64,000 nt of DNA from Schizochytrium sp. CCTCC M209059 (lineage: Eukaryota; Sar; Bigyra; Thraustochytrida; Thraustochytriidae): the NCBI GenBank assembly GCA_000818945.1, contig KN805414.1, positions 64,682-128,681 of the forward strand. The letters run 5' to 3'. The notes below the pieces were generated by a model, which was given only the letters and a program-made list of their open reading frames with translations, was not told the DNA's origin and searched no databases. Positions 46,635 through 57,378 of this stretch are shown piece by piece. Both the position numbers and the translations under genes were made by a program. Position 1 is the first letter of the stretch. Every line of letters begins with the position of its first letter.

Positions 46635-48167
46635 TCATGGGTTTCCCCTATCATCAGCCCGATTGGACTTTTTGTGGAGAGGAAGCTCGCCGGCCTCCAT
46701 GAAAAAGTTGTGAGATTTGCGCAAGAGCGTTAGCGGGGTCTGTAGCGGAGAGAACTGCGCAATCGCTTCGTTCACGGACAGGTTTTGGCTTGCCCCAAGA
46801 ATCCAGTGCTTGGCGCACGTGTGGCAAATGCCCGAATGGCCACACGGCAAGAATATGGTATCTGAAGGCCGTATCATGCACACGGCACAATCAGCATTCT
46901 CGAGTGAATCATCGAGGCTCTCTACGTGGACGTTTGGGTCGTGAATCGATATTATCCGGTCCACAGGCGAGCGACAAGTAATGCACGTGTTGAGCTTGAG
47001 AGCAGTTGAAGAGGTCCCCGCCGCATCGTTTTCGATGCCTTCTTGCGGAAAGCGAACAAAGAGATGCCGCAAGTATGGCAACAGTATAAAGTCGAGCACA
47101 ACCGTCGACACGAGAACGATAAAGGCGTCGAAGATGAGTGGAAGAAAGATGGCCTCCGGGTGCTTGCTAAGATGACCCGCGGTGAGCATCTTGATGGCGG
47201 AAAAAACAGATACGAAGGTACCGATGACGACGAGGTCAAGAACGATGGCGCAAACTACAGCCAACACGACAATGCCCACACGATGCCGCTGGGAAATGTT
47301 TAGCTCTTGGGTGCCTGCAATGTCGCGGACAAGCTCGTCGAGCTCAATATGATCTCCGCGGCAGGCCGCTGCAAGCCAGCCCCCGGACAAAAAGCTAAAC
47401 CCAATGGCCGCCACCGCCCAAAAGGAGATGATGATAATCGGCCATGCCAGGATGAGAAACCAGCTCACGTCCAGCCGACCGTCCACACGGAGACCCGCGA
47501 GCGCCAGCGTCAGGAGGGTCAAGATATACACAATTAACGCGAGCCGCGACGCGACATTTTCCCCGGCCCTTACGCGTGCTGTGACGCCCGATGCAGATCC
47601 CGAACCTGGGTGGGAACGAAAGATGTCGTACATTGTGTAGAGGGCGAGCCCGAAAAGACAGGCCTCGACGGGACCCAAGACGGTGCGCACGTTGATGGCC
47701 AACTTGTGGTCAAGCTTGGCAAAGCCCAGCGCAAGAGACGCGGCAACAGCGCACGCGATCAGCATGGATCGCGCGAGTGCCATGCGCGGCCGCGTACCGT
47801 ACTGCTGTGGAGAGAAGTCGATGATATCCTGAGGCGGAAGCGCCGCCCACGTGGCTGCGCTCCGTGCAGCGACGAGTCCCGATACCCCGAACCACGGCGC
47901 CCCCGTAGCAAACCATGACCACGATACAATGTTTCCCGCGCGCAAGTAGGTGAGCACGAGCGCCAGCAGCACGTCGACAAGGAGCGCAAGGTTCACGACG
48001 CGCAAGAGCACCTTGACCGCGCCGCGCACCTCGCCATCGCGACGCTCCCGCGCGCGCCGCGCGTCTAGCGCGGCCCGGGCCGGGACCTGCGGCAGCAGTG
48101 GCGTAGTCTCCTCTTCCCCCCCGGCCACCGCCTCCCCGCCCGCGGTCGCGCGCGCGCGCGAGGCCAT
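46635..48167 (-). CDS. Multi-pass membrane protein with C-terminal RING-like motif
   Basis: 510 aa. About eight hydrophobic helices occupy residues 50-375. The C-terminal cytosolic part has two motifs. The first is an isolated CITC. The second is a RING-HC type start, CAVCMIRPSDTIFLPCGHSG then ICHTC, as in ubiquitin E3 ligases. The expected last CPxC zinc pair is absent: after CHTCAKHWIL the chain runs on without Cys to the stop. Either an intron is missed, the gene is truncated, or the RING is degenerate. The layout (multi-span followed by this RING type) resembles TMEM185/Fragile-X-F-related RING proteins of protists, which I state only as a likeness. Start ATG 48167 (MASRARATAGG); the frame is open upstream to TTG only. 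Confidence 0.78.
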   Translation of the reverse strand: MASRARATAGGEAVAGGEEETTPLLPQVPARAALDARRARERRDGEVRGAVKVLLRVVNLALLVDVLLALVLTYLRAGNIVSWSWFATGAPWFGVSGLVAARSAATWAALPPQDIIDFSPQQYGTRPRMALARSMLIACAVAASLALGFAKLDHKLAINVRTVLGPVEACLFGLALYTMYDIFRSHPGSGSASGVTARVRAGENVASRLALIVYILTLLTLALAGLRVDGRLDVSWFLILAWPIIIISFWAVAAIGFSFLSGGWLAAACRGDHIELDELVRDIAGTQELNISQRHRVGIVVLAVVCAIVLDLVVIGTFVSVFSAIKMLTAGHLSKHPEAIFLPLIFDAFIVLVSTVVLDFILLPYLRHLFVRFPQEGIENDAAGTSSTALKLNTCITCRSPVDRIISIHDPNVHVESLDDSLENADCAVCMIRPSDTIFLPCGHSGICHTCAKHWILGASQNLSVNEAIAQFSPLQTPLTLLRKSHNFFMEAGELPLHKKSNRADDRGNP

Positions 48168-50970
48168 AAATAACGCGCGCGCGAAAAGCCTTTGCGCGTT
48201 GCTGCTGATCCAAAGTGAAGAGACTGCGAGAGGCTGACTGTTTGACGACAAACGTTGAGTTCGAGTCCCACCATATACTCCTGCCGGTCAACTTGAACTT
48301 GAAGGCCAGAGCGACGAACAGGTGCGGGCGGGGCATGACAGTGCCATGCAGGGCAGTGGATAACTTGGGCGATGAAGTCAGTAGACCTAGGCTAGGCATA
48401 GTCTGTGCTGCTGATGAAGAAGACTTACTTCTTGTCATCGAACATGTACGGTTCATCGTGTTGTATCAAGAGACACGGCAATCGGGGTAGGGCAAGTCGA
48501 CCAGTTTCGTGAGAATGCAGTGGAGGTGGGAAAGATGATGATGGTCATCATGACTGACTTGGGCGATTGGGGCCGGAAAGCTTGCAGCGTCTTTCATGTG
48601 AGAGGGGAAAAAAAAAAACGGAGGTGCAACTTGGGGAAAGTGACGAGGTATCATTATTCGATTCTTCGGGTGAATTCGAACACCGAGACGCAAATGACTA
48701 TTTTACAAAGCCTAGAGGTGTATTTTCACAGAGTCCTGATGTATGCGGCTCCCAAAGCAATACGAAAGAGCACGTCGGAGAGCTCTGGACACGCGGCCGC
48801 AAGCGCTTGCACATTCAGCCGGAAACAATGATGGACGCACGATCAAAGTAATGTATGCTCTCCTCGGCCGCGCTAGTCTGCAGACGTTATTGTGCGCTGG
48901 TCTCCTCATCCCATCTCAACTCGACTCATTTCGTCTCATCTCATTTTATCTCATTTTATCTCATCTCATCTCATTTTATCTCATTTTATCTCATCTCATC
49001 TCATCTCATCTCATCTCGTCCCGACTGTATAGTAAACACAAAGCTCACTGTCAGTGCCCACTTCTTCGAAGACCAATCACAAGCGGATCGCGCTCCCCCA
49101 AGAAAGACGTGGGATGACATCAATTAAACCAGAAGCTCGACAAAGCTTGCTGTTTAGGAGGTTGGTTCGCCCACTGCTCTTCGCCAGCCACATCGCTAGC
49201 AGCCGAGGCCGAAGCGTCGACTCGTCCTCTGAACTGGCTGGCCGCCTCACTCGCTCTCTATCACTGCCACGTTCTCATCGGCGGGGCGCCTTCCTCAAGA
49301 CCTGCTCCGCATCAACGGCAGAGCACCGGGGCGCCGTGCTCAACGAACGTCCAACGGTGGGCCACAGTGCCTGCCTGCCACGGGCGGTGTCATGTTATAG
49401 GCCCTCTCGTCGAGAATGCCGTATCGCCACCTACGCCACCTTGAATGGGCCTCGGCGGCTTCGAGAGCAGCGGGCAGTGCTCGAGACCTTTCCGAGCGGG
49501 CCTCTCTCCGGGCCCGGGCCCGCCTACCACGCACGCGTCCAGCGGCGCCTCGACGTCTCGGTCGCGCCGCTATCCATGGCCGGCATCCGCAATTGACCAC
49601 CACGACGACGACGACCGCCATGCGACCATCGCACGCCGCGGCGCCGACGCCCGGCGCGGGCGGGCGGCGCGGCGAAAGCGAGCTCGGGCCGCGCGGCCGC
49701 GCTGCTGCCGCCCTCGCGTCGAGCGCGGCGCAGGCGGCGGCGAGCTGTTCGGTCGGGGCCGATAACAGCACAGCCTGCCAACGTTCGTCCTGCCAACGTT
49801 CGTTTTCTCGGGATACAGTATACAGCACATATATATATACACGGCTTTGTGACTAGCCTGCTCTACGAGGAGCAAGGGCGGGAGGCCCAGTCGCTCGGCT
49901 CTATCTATCATATGATGGCACCAAGCTCGCGAGCGAGGCGTCGAGTCCCGTCGCGCCGAGCAGAGCGACCTCGGGCGGCTGGAGGAGCAGGAGGAGGAGA
50001 AGGAGGAGAAGAAGGACGTCTCGGGCGGGTTTGACTGCTGGGCGATGCCTGCATGGGTTGGTTTGGAGATGGGACCGGATGGGATGGCGATGGGTCGATG
50101 ATGATCAACAGCGAGCTGGCGCTGTCCCCTCTGGAGAAACCTTGGGCGGTGAATGGTAGTTTGCAGTAGGAAGCAAGTCAGCAGCAGCAGCGAGAAAAGA
50201 GCTAGAGCACGGGAAAATCAGGAAGGAGTGCCTGGGAGGGTCGGTGTTGCCGGCAGCGCCGATCAAACGAGGTCCATGCATCGATGGACCGCTGGGACGA
50301 TCGCTTGTCCAGGCGAAAAAGGGCTTTGATCAAGACGTCGGAGGACCTCGAGTCTGGCGAAGCGGTCATTCGTTTTCGATCGAGCGAGCGAGCGAGCGAT
50401 CGTTCTTCGCCCAACTTGCGGCGGCGGCAACGAAAGCGACTCCTGCGCAGCGCCGCGCTGCTACAAGCTTAAGCAGGCCGCTTCCTCGACAGTGTTTTCC
50501 CTGTCATCGAACCACAGGGAACTCATGCTTCGAACCCGGGGCGGGCCCGGCGGGCGCATTCTTGTGTGGCGGCGGCGGGGCGCGCGGCCGCGCAAGTGGG
50601 CGACGGCGCATAGACCACTTGCGCGCGGCGCGGGGAAGGGCGAGGCGCGCCGCCAAGCCCAAACCCGAATCCGAATCCGGAGACGCGAGGCGAGCCCGGC
50701 GAGCGCGAGCGAGCGCCACGCAGACGCGCAACGGCAGCGCAGCGCAGGGCAGCGCAGGGCAGCGGCTGCAGAAGACCTCGCAGGCGGCGGCTGCTGCAGG
50801 AGGCCTCGGCTGTCTCGTTCTTGCCTGGACGTTGGAGAACGAGATCGGTCGAGCAATCAACAGGCAAGATCGCCGACTCGTCGTCTTCCGTTGTGCCCGC
50901 GAGGCAGGCGAGGACGCCGGAGGAGGAGAAGAAGAAGAAGAAGGGGCGGGCAGCAGCACGAGGAGGCGCG
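48168..50970. other. Long divergent intergenic region
   Basis: 2.8 kb between the RING gene (-) and the mutase gene (+). It contains a TCTCA/TTTTA minisatellite (48903-49020) and GC-rich DNA. Open frames are Arg/Ala/Pro-rich without domains. The stretch from about 50500 in the plus-strand reading may be 5' leader of the mutase gene. Confidence 0.45.
48903..49020. repeat. TCTCA / TTTTA pentanucleotide-type microsatellite
   Basis: Imperfect array of TCTCA units interspersed with TTTTA units, including two near-identical higher-order blocks. Confidence 0.85.
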
Positions 50971-53340
50971 ATGGCAGGGTTCGGGGTCAGAGAGATGATG
51001 CAGCCCCGCATCGTCCTGGTCATGCTGCTCCTGCTGGGGATGGCCTTCCTGGTCGTGGAAATGACGCAAGTCGACCTGACATCGAACTGCGGCGGCGTTG
51101 GCGCAGGCAGCAGGCTGTCCTCGTTGCGGCCGCCTGCGTACAGGGAAGCGGTTGTTGCGCAGCAGCTGGCGAACCAAGAACCCATGTCCAGCCTCATCCC
51201 CTTCATGCAGCGCACCGACCGCGTGCACGAAAAGACCGTCGACCTCGCCTCGGATCACTTCCCCAACGTCCTCGCCATGCAGCTCGAGGACCTCGGCCAC
51301 TACGATATCCTCATTATTGGCGCCGGGCTCTCGGGCACGGTGCTTGCCGACCTGTACGCGCGTAAGCACGGCAAAAAGGTCCTCATCATCGAGCGCCGAC
51401 CCCACATTGGCGGCAACTGCTTTGACTTTCGCGAGGAGGAGACCGACATTCTCGTCAACCTCTACGGCGCTCACCTCTTCCACACGGGCAAAGAAGACGT
51501 TTGGAAGTACGTGCATCGCTTCTCCGAGTGGACACCGTACGAGCACCGCGTCGTGGGCCGTGTGGACGGCAAGCTCGTCCCCATCCCCGTCAACATTGAC
51601 ACCGTCAACGCTCTGCTCGGAGAGGAGATCTACAGCGAGGACGCGATGGATGCCTGGCTGACGCACGAACGCCGCAGCAGCCCCGTCGGCGAGGTCGATG
51701 TATCCACCGCCAAGAACTCGCGCGAGGTCGGCATGGGTCGCGTCGGTGAGCGCCTCTACAACAAGCTCTTCAAAGAGTACACCAAGAAGCAGTGGAACGT
51801 CTACCCGGAAGAGCTCGGGCCCGTCGTCCTCTCGCGCATCCCCGTCCGCAATGACTGGGACGATCGCTACTTTCCCAACGACAAGCACCAGGCTCTCCCC
51901 GCCGACGGGTACACGCGCTGGTTCGAGGAGGCCCTTGACCATCCGAACATCCGCGTCTTCACCTCTACAGACTACTTTGAGTCCCTCAAGCTCCACGGCT
52001 TTGCCAAGCTCAAGTTCGAAAAGACCTTTTTCACGGGACAGATTGACCAGTACTTTCGCAACATCAAGGGCTCCAAGCTCAAGCCGCTCCAGTACCGCTC
52101 AATCAAGTTTGAGACCATTGTCCGCGATGAGCCGAGCGTGAGCCAGCCGGCCTTTGTTGTCAACTTTCCTCAATTCCGCGATGGCAATCACACCCGCACG
52201 GCCGAATACAAGCACATGTACCATCAGGACTCGCAGTCCTCCATTCTCATTCGCGAGTACTCGACCGATATTGTCGACGATGCGGAACCGTATTATCCGT
52301 TTCCCACCAAGGAGAATGAGGAGCACTTTGAGCAGTACCGAGAGCTCGCCAAGTCGGAGGAGACGCTGCACAATGTTCACTTTGTCGGCCGTCTCGCCAA
52401 CTACAAGTACTTTAACATGGACGACGCCATCCAGAATGCCCTCGACCTCTACGTTAAGATCGAGGGCCGCAAGCGTCTCGACGCTGCCCTGGCCGAGGCG
52501 ATCATCCCGAGCGAGAAAGAAATGACTGTGCACTATGTTCTCACTGTGCGTCGCAACTCACCTGGCCTCAAGTTCCTCAGTGACATCTGCAGGCTGCCCA
52601 CCTGGAGCCTCACGGCGTCGATGCCCATGAAGAATGTCATTTTTGTGTACAACATGGATCGCAGTCGCGACGGCATCATCGACGCGCAGGTCAACGAAGC
52701 GCTCGCCTCGGCTGGCTGCCAGCACGACACGCGTCTGGGCAAGGGCCTCTTCATCCGCAATGTCGCCTCCACGAACGATGTCGAGCTCAACTGGCTCGAG
52801 CACTTTTCCGCGCACTCGTTTGCCTTTGGTGACGCAAACGTCTTTCTCGACGCGGACGTCTCCTCGGATGCGATTGCGCAGATCCCTCGGGCGCTGACGC
52901 TGCAGGCAGAGCATCTTTTTGCCAAGAAACGCACGCGCGCCTCGCAGCCGCTCGTCTTCAAAAACGACATTCGCATCGCGACCATGCCCACCTCTGCCGA
53001 ACGCTGGACCCTGGCGTCCAAGTTCTCGCTTCTGCCCTCGCAGCAGGAGAACCTTCTCCATGCGCTTCCGCTCCGCGAGGACGGCCTCACCTTCGGCTCC
53101 AAGCCCATGAGCGCGCGTAAAATTGCTTCCAAGCTGTTTCCCAACTCGCAGCGGACTCAGGCCTGTCCTTTCATGGCGCCTGAAGCCTTTGTCGCCACGG
53201 ACGCAGCCATTCGTCGCATGCTGTCCATTCATCGGACGACCATGTACGATGACTTTATTCCAGCGATGCGTGCCGACCGCAACAGCATGCACCGCGCCGT
53301 CTTGCGCGAGAACTGGTATTGCCTCTTCTTCCGCTTCTAA
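50971..53340 (+). CDS. GLF: UDP-galactopyranose mutase with N-terminal anchor and C-terminal extension
   Basis: FAD enzyme interconverting UDP-galactopyranose and UDP-galactofuranose. The 789-aa chain is much longer than usual (about 370-510). Residues 13-31 (RIVLVMLLLLGMAFLVVEM) form a single hydrophobic span with a basic cytosolic side, typical of a type II Golgi protein. The mutase domain starts at Tyr111: YDILIIGAGLSGTVLADLYA, then HIGGNCFDFR, LVNLYGAHLFHT, WTPYEHRVVG, YTKKQWNVYPEELGP and RIPVRNDWDDRYF. All are close to bacterial/eukaryotic UGM motifs. Residues about 517-789 are extra: they begin MTVHYVLTVRR, include KNVIFVYNM, and contain VFLDADVSSD, which resembles a DxD glycosyltransferase motif, but I cannot assign a family. 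The start is the first ATG (AGGCGCGATGG). Confidence 0.9.
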   Translation: MAGFGVREMMQPRIVLVMLLLLGMAFLVVEMTQVDLTSNCGGVGAGSRLSSLRPPAYREAVVAQQLANQEPMSSLIPFMQRTDRVHEKTVDLASDHFPNVLAMQLEDLGHYDILIIGAGLSGTVLADLYARKHGKKVLIIERRPHIGGNCFDFREEETDILVNLYGAHLFHTGKEDVWKYVHRFSEWTPYEHRVVGRVDGKLVPIPVNIDTVNALLGEEIYSEDAMDAWLTHERRSSPVGEVDVSTAKNSREVGMGRVGERLYNKLFKEYTKKQWNVYPEELGPVVLSRIPVRNDWDDRYFPNDKHQALPADGYTRWFEEALDHPNIRVFTSTDYFESLKLHGFAKLKFEKTFFTGQIDQYFRNIKGSKLKPLQYRSIKFETIVRDEPSVSQPAFVVNFPQFRDGNHTRTAEYKHMYHQDSQSSILIREYSTDIVDDAEPYYPFPTKENEEHFEQYRELAKSEETLHNVHFVGRLANYKYFNMDDAIQNALDLYVKIEGRKRLDAALAEAIIPSEKEMTVHYVLTVRRNSPGLKFLSDICRLPTWSLTASMPMKNVIFVYNMDRSRDGIIDAQVNEALASAGCQHDTRLGKGLFIRNVASTNDVELNWLEHFSAHSFAFGDANVFLDADVSSDAIAQIPRALTLQAEHLFAKKRTRASQPLVFKNDIRIATMPTSAERWTLASKFSLLPSQQENLLHALPLREDGLTFGSKPMSARKIASKLFPNSQRTQACPFMAPEAFVATDAAIRRMLSIHRTTMYDDFIPAMRADRNSMHRAVLRENWYCLFFRF

Positions 53341-53781
53341 GTGTGCGTGCTCGCATCTATCGACTTCTACTAATCTGAATTTAGAACATGTGTGCTCTTT
53401 AACGTTTTTTCTCTCTCTCTGAAATCTTCCAGATACGATGCAGACGATACTATTCCCTTCGCATTGATATAATGTTGTTGGATTTCTTTCTTTTTGGACG
53501 ACAAATTCACCATACACTCCGTGTATTTCTACTGTGAGTGTCTGGTTTCGCCTCCGCGTCCAGCCACAAGAGCAAGCATGCCCCTTGCTAAAACCGTTCC
53601 ATTTCATTTGTCATTTACTGACTGTGCCAAACAAAAGAACCTGGGCTGCAACTGCGCTCGTGCCGAGCACACGCGAGTAAAAGGATAAGAGGTATGTTTT
53701 TGATTACAAGCAGGACTTCTACTTTGGAAAGAAAGAAAGATAGATTGAAGAGGGGAGAGGGGTTGCAAGACTCGTACATTA
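53341..53781. other. Convergent intergenic region
   Basis: 3' flanks of the mutase and coronin-7 genes. No gene recognised. Confidence 0.5.
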
Positions 53782-56736
53782 TTAGTCATCCCACTCGTCA
53801 TCTTCAACGTCGCCAGTGTCAATATGCTCTTCATCCACGGCAACCCCAAGTGAGCGAGCGATAGCTTGCGGCACAGCAGACTTGCCGCTCGAGAGATTCG
53901 GATTGTAAGCCTCGTGCTGCACGGCCATGAACTGCATGCGCTTGAATACATCATCCTGAGCCTTTTGCCGTGCGTCCTCCTCGGCCTTTTGCTGCTTGAA
54001 GCGATGTGTGTTAGCCTGTGCACGCTTCAGGGTTGCGTGCGCCTCTTCAGGGTCACGGGAAGAGAACGTCTTGGCGCCAGACGTATTGAGCGAAGAGAGG
54101 ACGGGATCAAAGTTCTGTCCTGCAAGCCAGGCCTCAGTGTCTGTGGATGCCGCCTCGCCTGTCCTCGCGTCGGGGTAAATATCGTCGGCAAAGTAAGACG
54201 CCAAGTCCGAAGCGCGGGGAATCGTAAAAGATACTGGCTCAAGAGAAGTGGGCGTCAGCCGCAGCACGCGTGCCCACTCAGCGCCTCCCAAATCACAGAC
54301 GCGGCGCGGAGCGAGCGCGACGGCTGTGGTGGGCTCACCACGCGCAAGGAACTCCTGGCATTGATGCGGCTTGAGAGGCGAGCTTCCGCAATGCTCTGGC
54401 TTGACCACGGCGCGTGTCAGGGTCTCGATCTCGTACACATGGAAGGTATTCTCACCGCGACCGGTGAGAATAACGACACCGTTGTCCTCGACAAGAAGAG
54501 GCTCCAGCGCAGTCGCGCCCTGGCCGACCTTGGTGGTGTTGAGCGGGGCCTCACCCGTTTTGCGCGCGTCCCAGACAGAGAACTCTCGAAATCCCATGCG
54601 CGCGCATCCCGAGGAAAGAATGTACGGCGAGTCACCCAGCCAGGTGACAAAGCACGGCTTGGCACCTGCGTGGGCCTTGGTGCTGAGCGGCGACGCATCT
54701 TGGTCGGGAGCGCGAGGATCCGTGACGCGCAAGGTGTTTGCGCGGTCCATGCTGGCCAGGAGACTTCCAGGATAATTCCATGCAATGGAAGTGATCATTT
54801 CGTCGCCAGTATGTGCAACGCGGACGCAAGACGCCTTGTTGACGTCCCAAAGACGCACCGTGGCATCCTGGGACCCCGAGGCGAGAATGTTGGCAACCGA
54901 TGGATGAAATACGGTGTGGCGCACCGATGACTGGTGCGCGGCAAGATCTTCAGACGAGGCCTCGCTTGGGTCAGCTGTAACATCCTCTGGCAGGCGCCAC
55001 ACGCGAATGTGACAGTCATCGGAACCTGTTGCAAGCATACGATCCTCCGGATCGGTCGGGCTCAGGTCAACGCAAAAAACAGGCCGGGTGTGCCCGTTGA
55101 GGACCGGGACGCGCTCCGGCTTTTCGATTTTGCCCAGCGCTGTCTCGAGGTCTCCGACAAAGACAGGTCCGCCACCGCCGTGCCAAGGGACCGCAAAACG
55201 GCGCGCTCCGACGGCCAAGGCCGGCTGAGGTCCCACGGTGAGATTGTAGACGGTGCGTTCGCGTTTCGCCTGAGTTCCCTTGGCGAACTTGAACTTGGGT
55301 ACATATCCGCGCTGGCGGCTCATGCGCTTGTCTAATTCCGAGGCTTCGTACGAGGTTGAAGCTTTAGAGGTTTGCTCGGTGTCTTGCTTGGCCGCCTTCC
55401 GTGCTTCGTCCTCCTCCTCCTCGCGAGATGTTTCCTCGGCGGCAAGAATGGCCCCAACGGCAGCAAAGTCGCTTCGCTCGTCGAGTACACGCTCGCGACC
55501 CAGGCCAAGGCTTGCGCGCATGTCTCGCACGGGGACCATAGGTTGTGCTACAGCTTTTCCTTCGGACCACCATTCCGAAGCGGTCATCGCCGCAGCGCCA
55601 AGATCGGCCGCGTCGGGAAAGAGTTCTTCGTGAAAAATCGACTTTTTCCGTCGCGGTACTTCAACGCGGATAGGCTCAATACTGGAGGAAGACAGCTTGA
55701 AGAGTCGGTTGACCTCGCAGCCCATGATGTCGCAGGCTGCGGGCGGCAATGCGGCGACACCCATAAAGGGCTCGGACGAGTTCGTGGTCTGCGACAGGCT
55801 GTGCATAAAAGGCGTGGCGCTGGTGGCCTCGTAGGCACGCACCGAGGTCTCGCCCTTGCCAATGACAAAGAGGATGCGCAGATCCGGGGACATGACAGGA
55901 ATGAGAACGCCTGTGCCCCCACTGGCCACCTTTTGGCGCGAGAGGCAGGTGTCCAGCTTGCGCGCGTCCCATACAGCTAGTTCGCGGTCACGCGTCATGC
56001 TAAACCCGGTCGAGTACAACATGTGCTCGAGGTCATTGTGTCCTGAAGCGCCTCCATTCACGATTCTACCCAAAGCCCGCGGGCCAAGGTGTGCTTTTTC
56101 GACAGCGGCCGTGGGCGAACTGCCTTGCTGGCGCGGGTCAAAGAGTTTTATGGACTTGTCATCGACAAGGCTTGCCACAAAGCTCCCCGTGGGCGACCAG
56201 GCGGCGTCGAGCACCTTGCCGCCGGTCTCGATAGTGACGAGGGGCTCGGAGTCAGCGTTGGCATCCCAAATCTCGAGCGAGGGCGCATTGCGTCCCACCG
56301 CGAGCACGGCCTCTGCAGAGGGATGCCAGCGGATAGCGTGTGCCCTAGCTCCATTTGTTGCGCCAAGTGTCGTCGCAGCATCAAGCGTGATATTTCGGCC
56401 GGTCCCGGACGCGCGCCAGAGCGCCACGGAGCCGTTGCCTGCACCCGAGGCTAAGAGGTCGACGCCGTGCGGCGCGAACGCGAGATCGTAGATGCCACCT
56501 TGTTGGCACGAGCTCTGATTGAGGCCGTGATATTTTCCAGGCTCGTTCACGTCGAGCGCACAGATGGCGCTGCTCCCATTGCTTGTCCCGACGAAGGCGA
56601 GGTACCTGGGGGATGCTGCCAAGAGGTTGCCGTGCGTAGCGACGTCTCCTGCTTGCAGCTCCGCGAACTTTTCGTCTGCGCTGTATCCGTCGACCGCCAG
56701 GTTGCGCAGCTGCGAGTCGCGCACGAACTTTGACAT
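53782..56736 (-). CDS. CORO7: Coronin-7 (tandem-propeller coronin)
   Basis: 984 aa with two complete coronin-type WD40 beta-propellers, the hallmark of coronin-7/POD1. Propeller 1 (about 1-400) starts MSKFVRDSQLRNL and includes GVDLLASGAGNGSVALW and KSIKLFDPR. Propeller 2 (about 520-930) starts RQRGYVPKFKFAKG and includes GSDDCHIRVWRLP, GSQDATVRLWDVN and REFSVWDARK. A charged linker joins them. The last residues, EDDEWDD, form an acidic tryptophan motif like the A region of WASP-family proteins that binds Arp2/3, as in animal and Dictyostelium coronin-7. Coronin-7 acts at the Golgi/endosome and on actin. The start is ATG 56736 (MSKFVRDS); the upstream open frame is a Lys-coding AAG repeat starting at GTG. 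Confidence 0.95.
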   Translation of the reverse strand: MSKFVRDSQLRNLAVDGYSADEKFAELQAGDVATHGNLLAASPRYLAFVGTSNGSSAICALDVNEPGKYHGLNQSSCQQGGIYDLAFAPHGVDLLASGAGNGSVALWRASGTGRNITLDAATTLGATNGARAHAIRWHPSAEAVLAVGRNAPSLEIWDANADSEPLVTIETGGKVLDAAWSPTGSFVASLVDDKSIKLFDPRQQGSSPTAAVEKAHLGPRALGRIVNGGASGHNDLEHMLYSTGFSMTRDRELAVWDARKLDTCLSRQKVASGGTGVLIPVMSPDLRILFVIGKGETSVRAYEATSATPFMHSLSQTTNSSEPFMGVAALPPAACDIMGCEVNRLFKLSSSSIEPIRVEVPRRKKSIFHEELFPDAADLGAAAMTASEWWSEGKAVAQPMVPVRDMRASLGLGRERVLDERSDFAAVGAILAAEETSREEEEDEARKAAKQDTEQTSKASTSYEASELDKRMSRQRGYVPKFKFAKGTQAKRERTVYNLTVGPQPALAVGARRFAVPWHGGGGPVFVGDLETALGKIEKPERVPVLNGHTRPVFCVDLSPTDPEDRMLATGSDDCHIRVWRLPEDVTADPSEASSEDLAAHQSSVRHTVFHPSVANILASGSQDATVRLWDVNKASCVRVAHTGDEMITSIAWNYPGSLLASMDRANTLRVTDPRAPDQDASPLSTKAHAGAKPCFVTWLGDSPYILSSGCARMGFREFSVWDARKTGEAPLNTTKVGQGATALEPLLVEDNGVVILTGRGENTFHVYEIETLTRAVVKPEHCGSSPLKPHQCQEFLARGEPTTAVALAPRRVCDLGGAEWARVLRLTPTSLEPVSFTIPRASDLASYFADDIYPDARTGEAASTDTEAWLAGQNFDPVLSSLNTSGAKTFSSRDPEEAHATLKRAQANTHRFKQQKAEEDARQKAQDDVFKRMQFMAVQHEAYNPNLSSGKSAVPQAIARSLGVAVDEEHIDTGDVEDDEWDD

Positions 56737-57378
56737 CTCGCCCGTTCGCTTGCGCCTCCTGCGGCCGCTTTCGGCTGTCTTCTCCTTTTTCTTCTTCTTC
56801 TTCTTCTTCTTCTCCTTCTTCTTCACCCGCACTGCGTACTCGTGCTACTTGCGTGCGTGCGTGCGTGCTTTGCTGCGTGCGTACGTGCGTTGGTGCGCGC
56901 GCGCGGCAAGGGACACTCGCGCAAATGGATCCGGTTTTGCCACCCCCATTTTGGATCTTCCATCAACCCAAAAGAATTGCAAACTTATGGGCGCAAAGCT
57001 GATGATATTAAGAGAAAGGAGAACTCATGTTCCTTTGTTGATTGGACCGAGAAGCCGGTGGCACCTGGCAGTGCGTGAGCGTCTGCAGCAAGACTCGATG
57101 GCATCAATCAAGATGGTTCCTGCACCCCCGCCCCCGTTCCCGCCCGCTGGCACGTCCTCGTGATTATCGAAGATCGACCTCGTTTTCGGTGACGCGACTT
57201 CTTCTCGCCGTTGCCCATGCTAAGGCCGATTTCATTGTCTGCCCGCATGAGCGTATATGCACACACAAGAGTGCATATGCGCACAGATATTGTTGCAAAG
57301 TGTAACGTGCTCGCTTCTCGTCAAGTAATGAGGGTTTTAAGAACAAAAGGTGAATTAAGCCTAGGCCTACTTTTCATT
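56737..57378. other. Intergenic region upstream of coronin-7
   Basis: Contains a CTT run just upstream of coronin-7 (56784-56822) and GTGC-rich sequence. No gene recognised. Confidence 0.5.

Noticed and set aside
48250..48275. tRNA T-arm-like GTTCGAGTCCC
   Set aside because: Flanking bases do not form the T stem or an acceptor stem.
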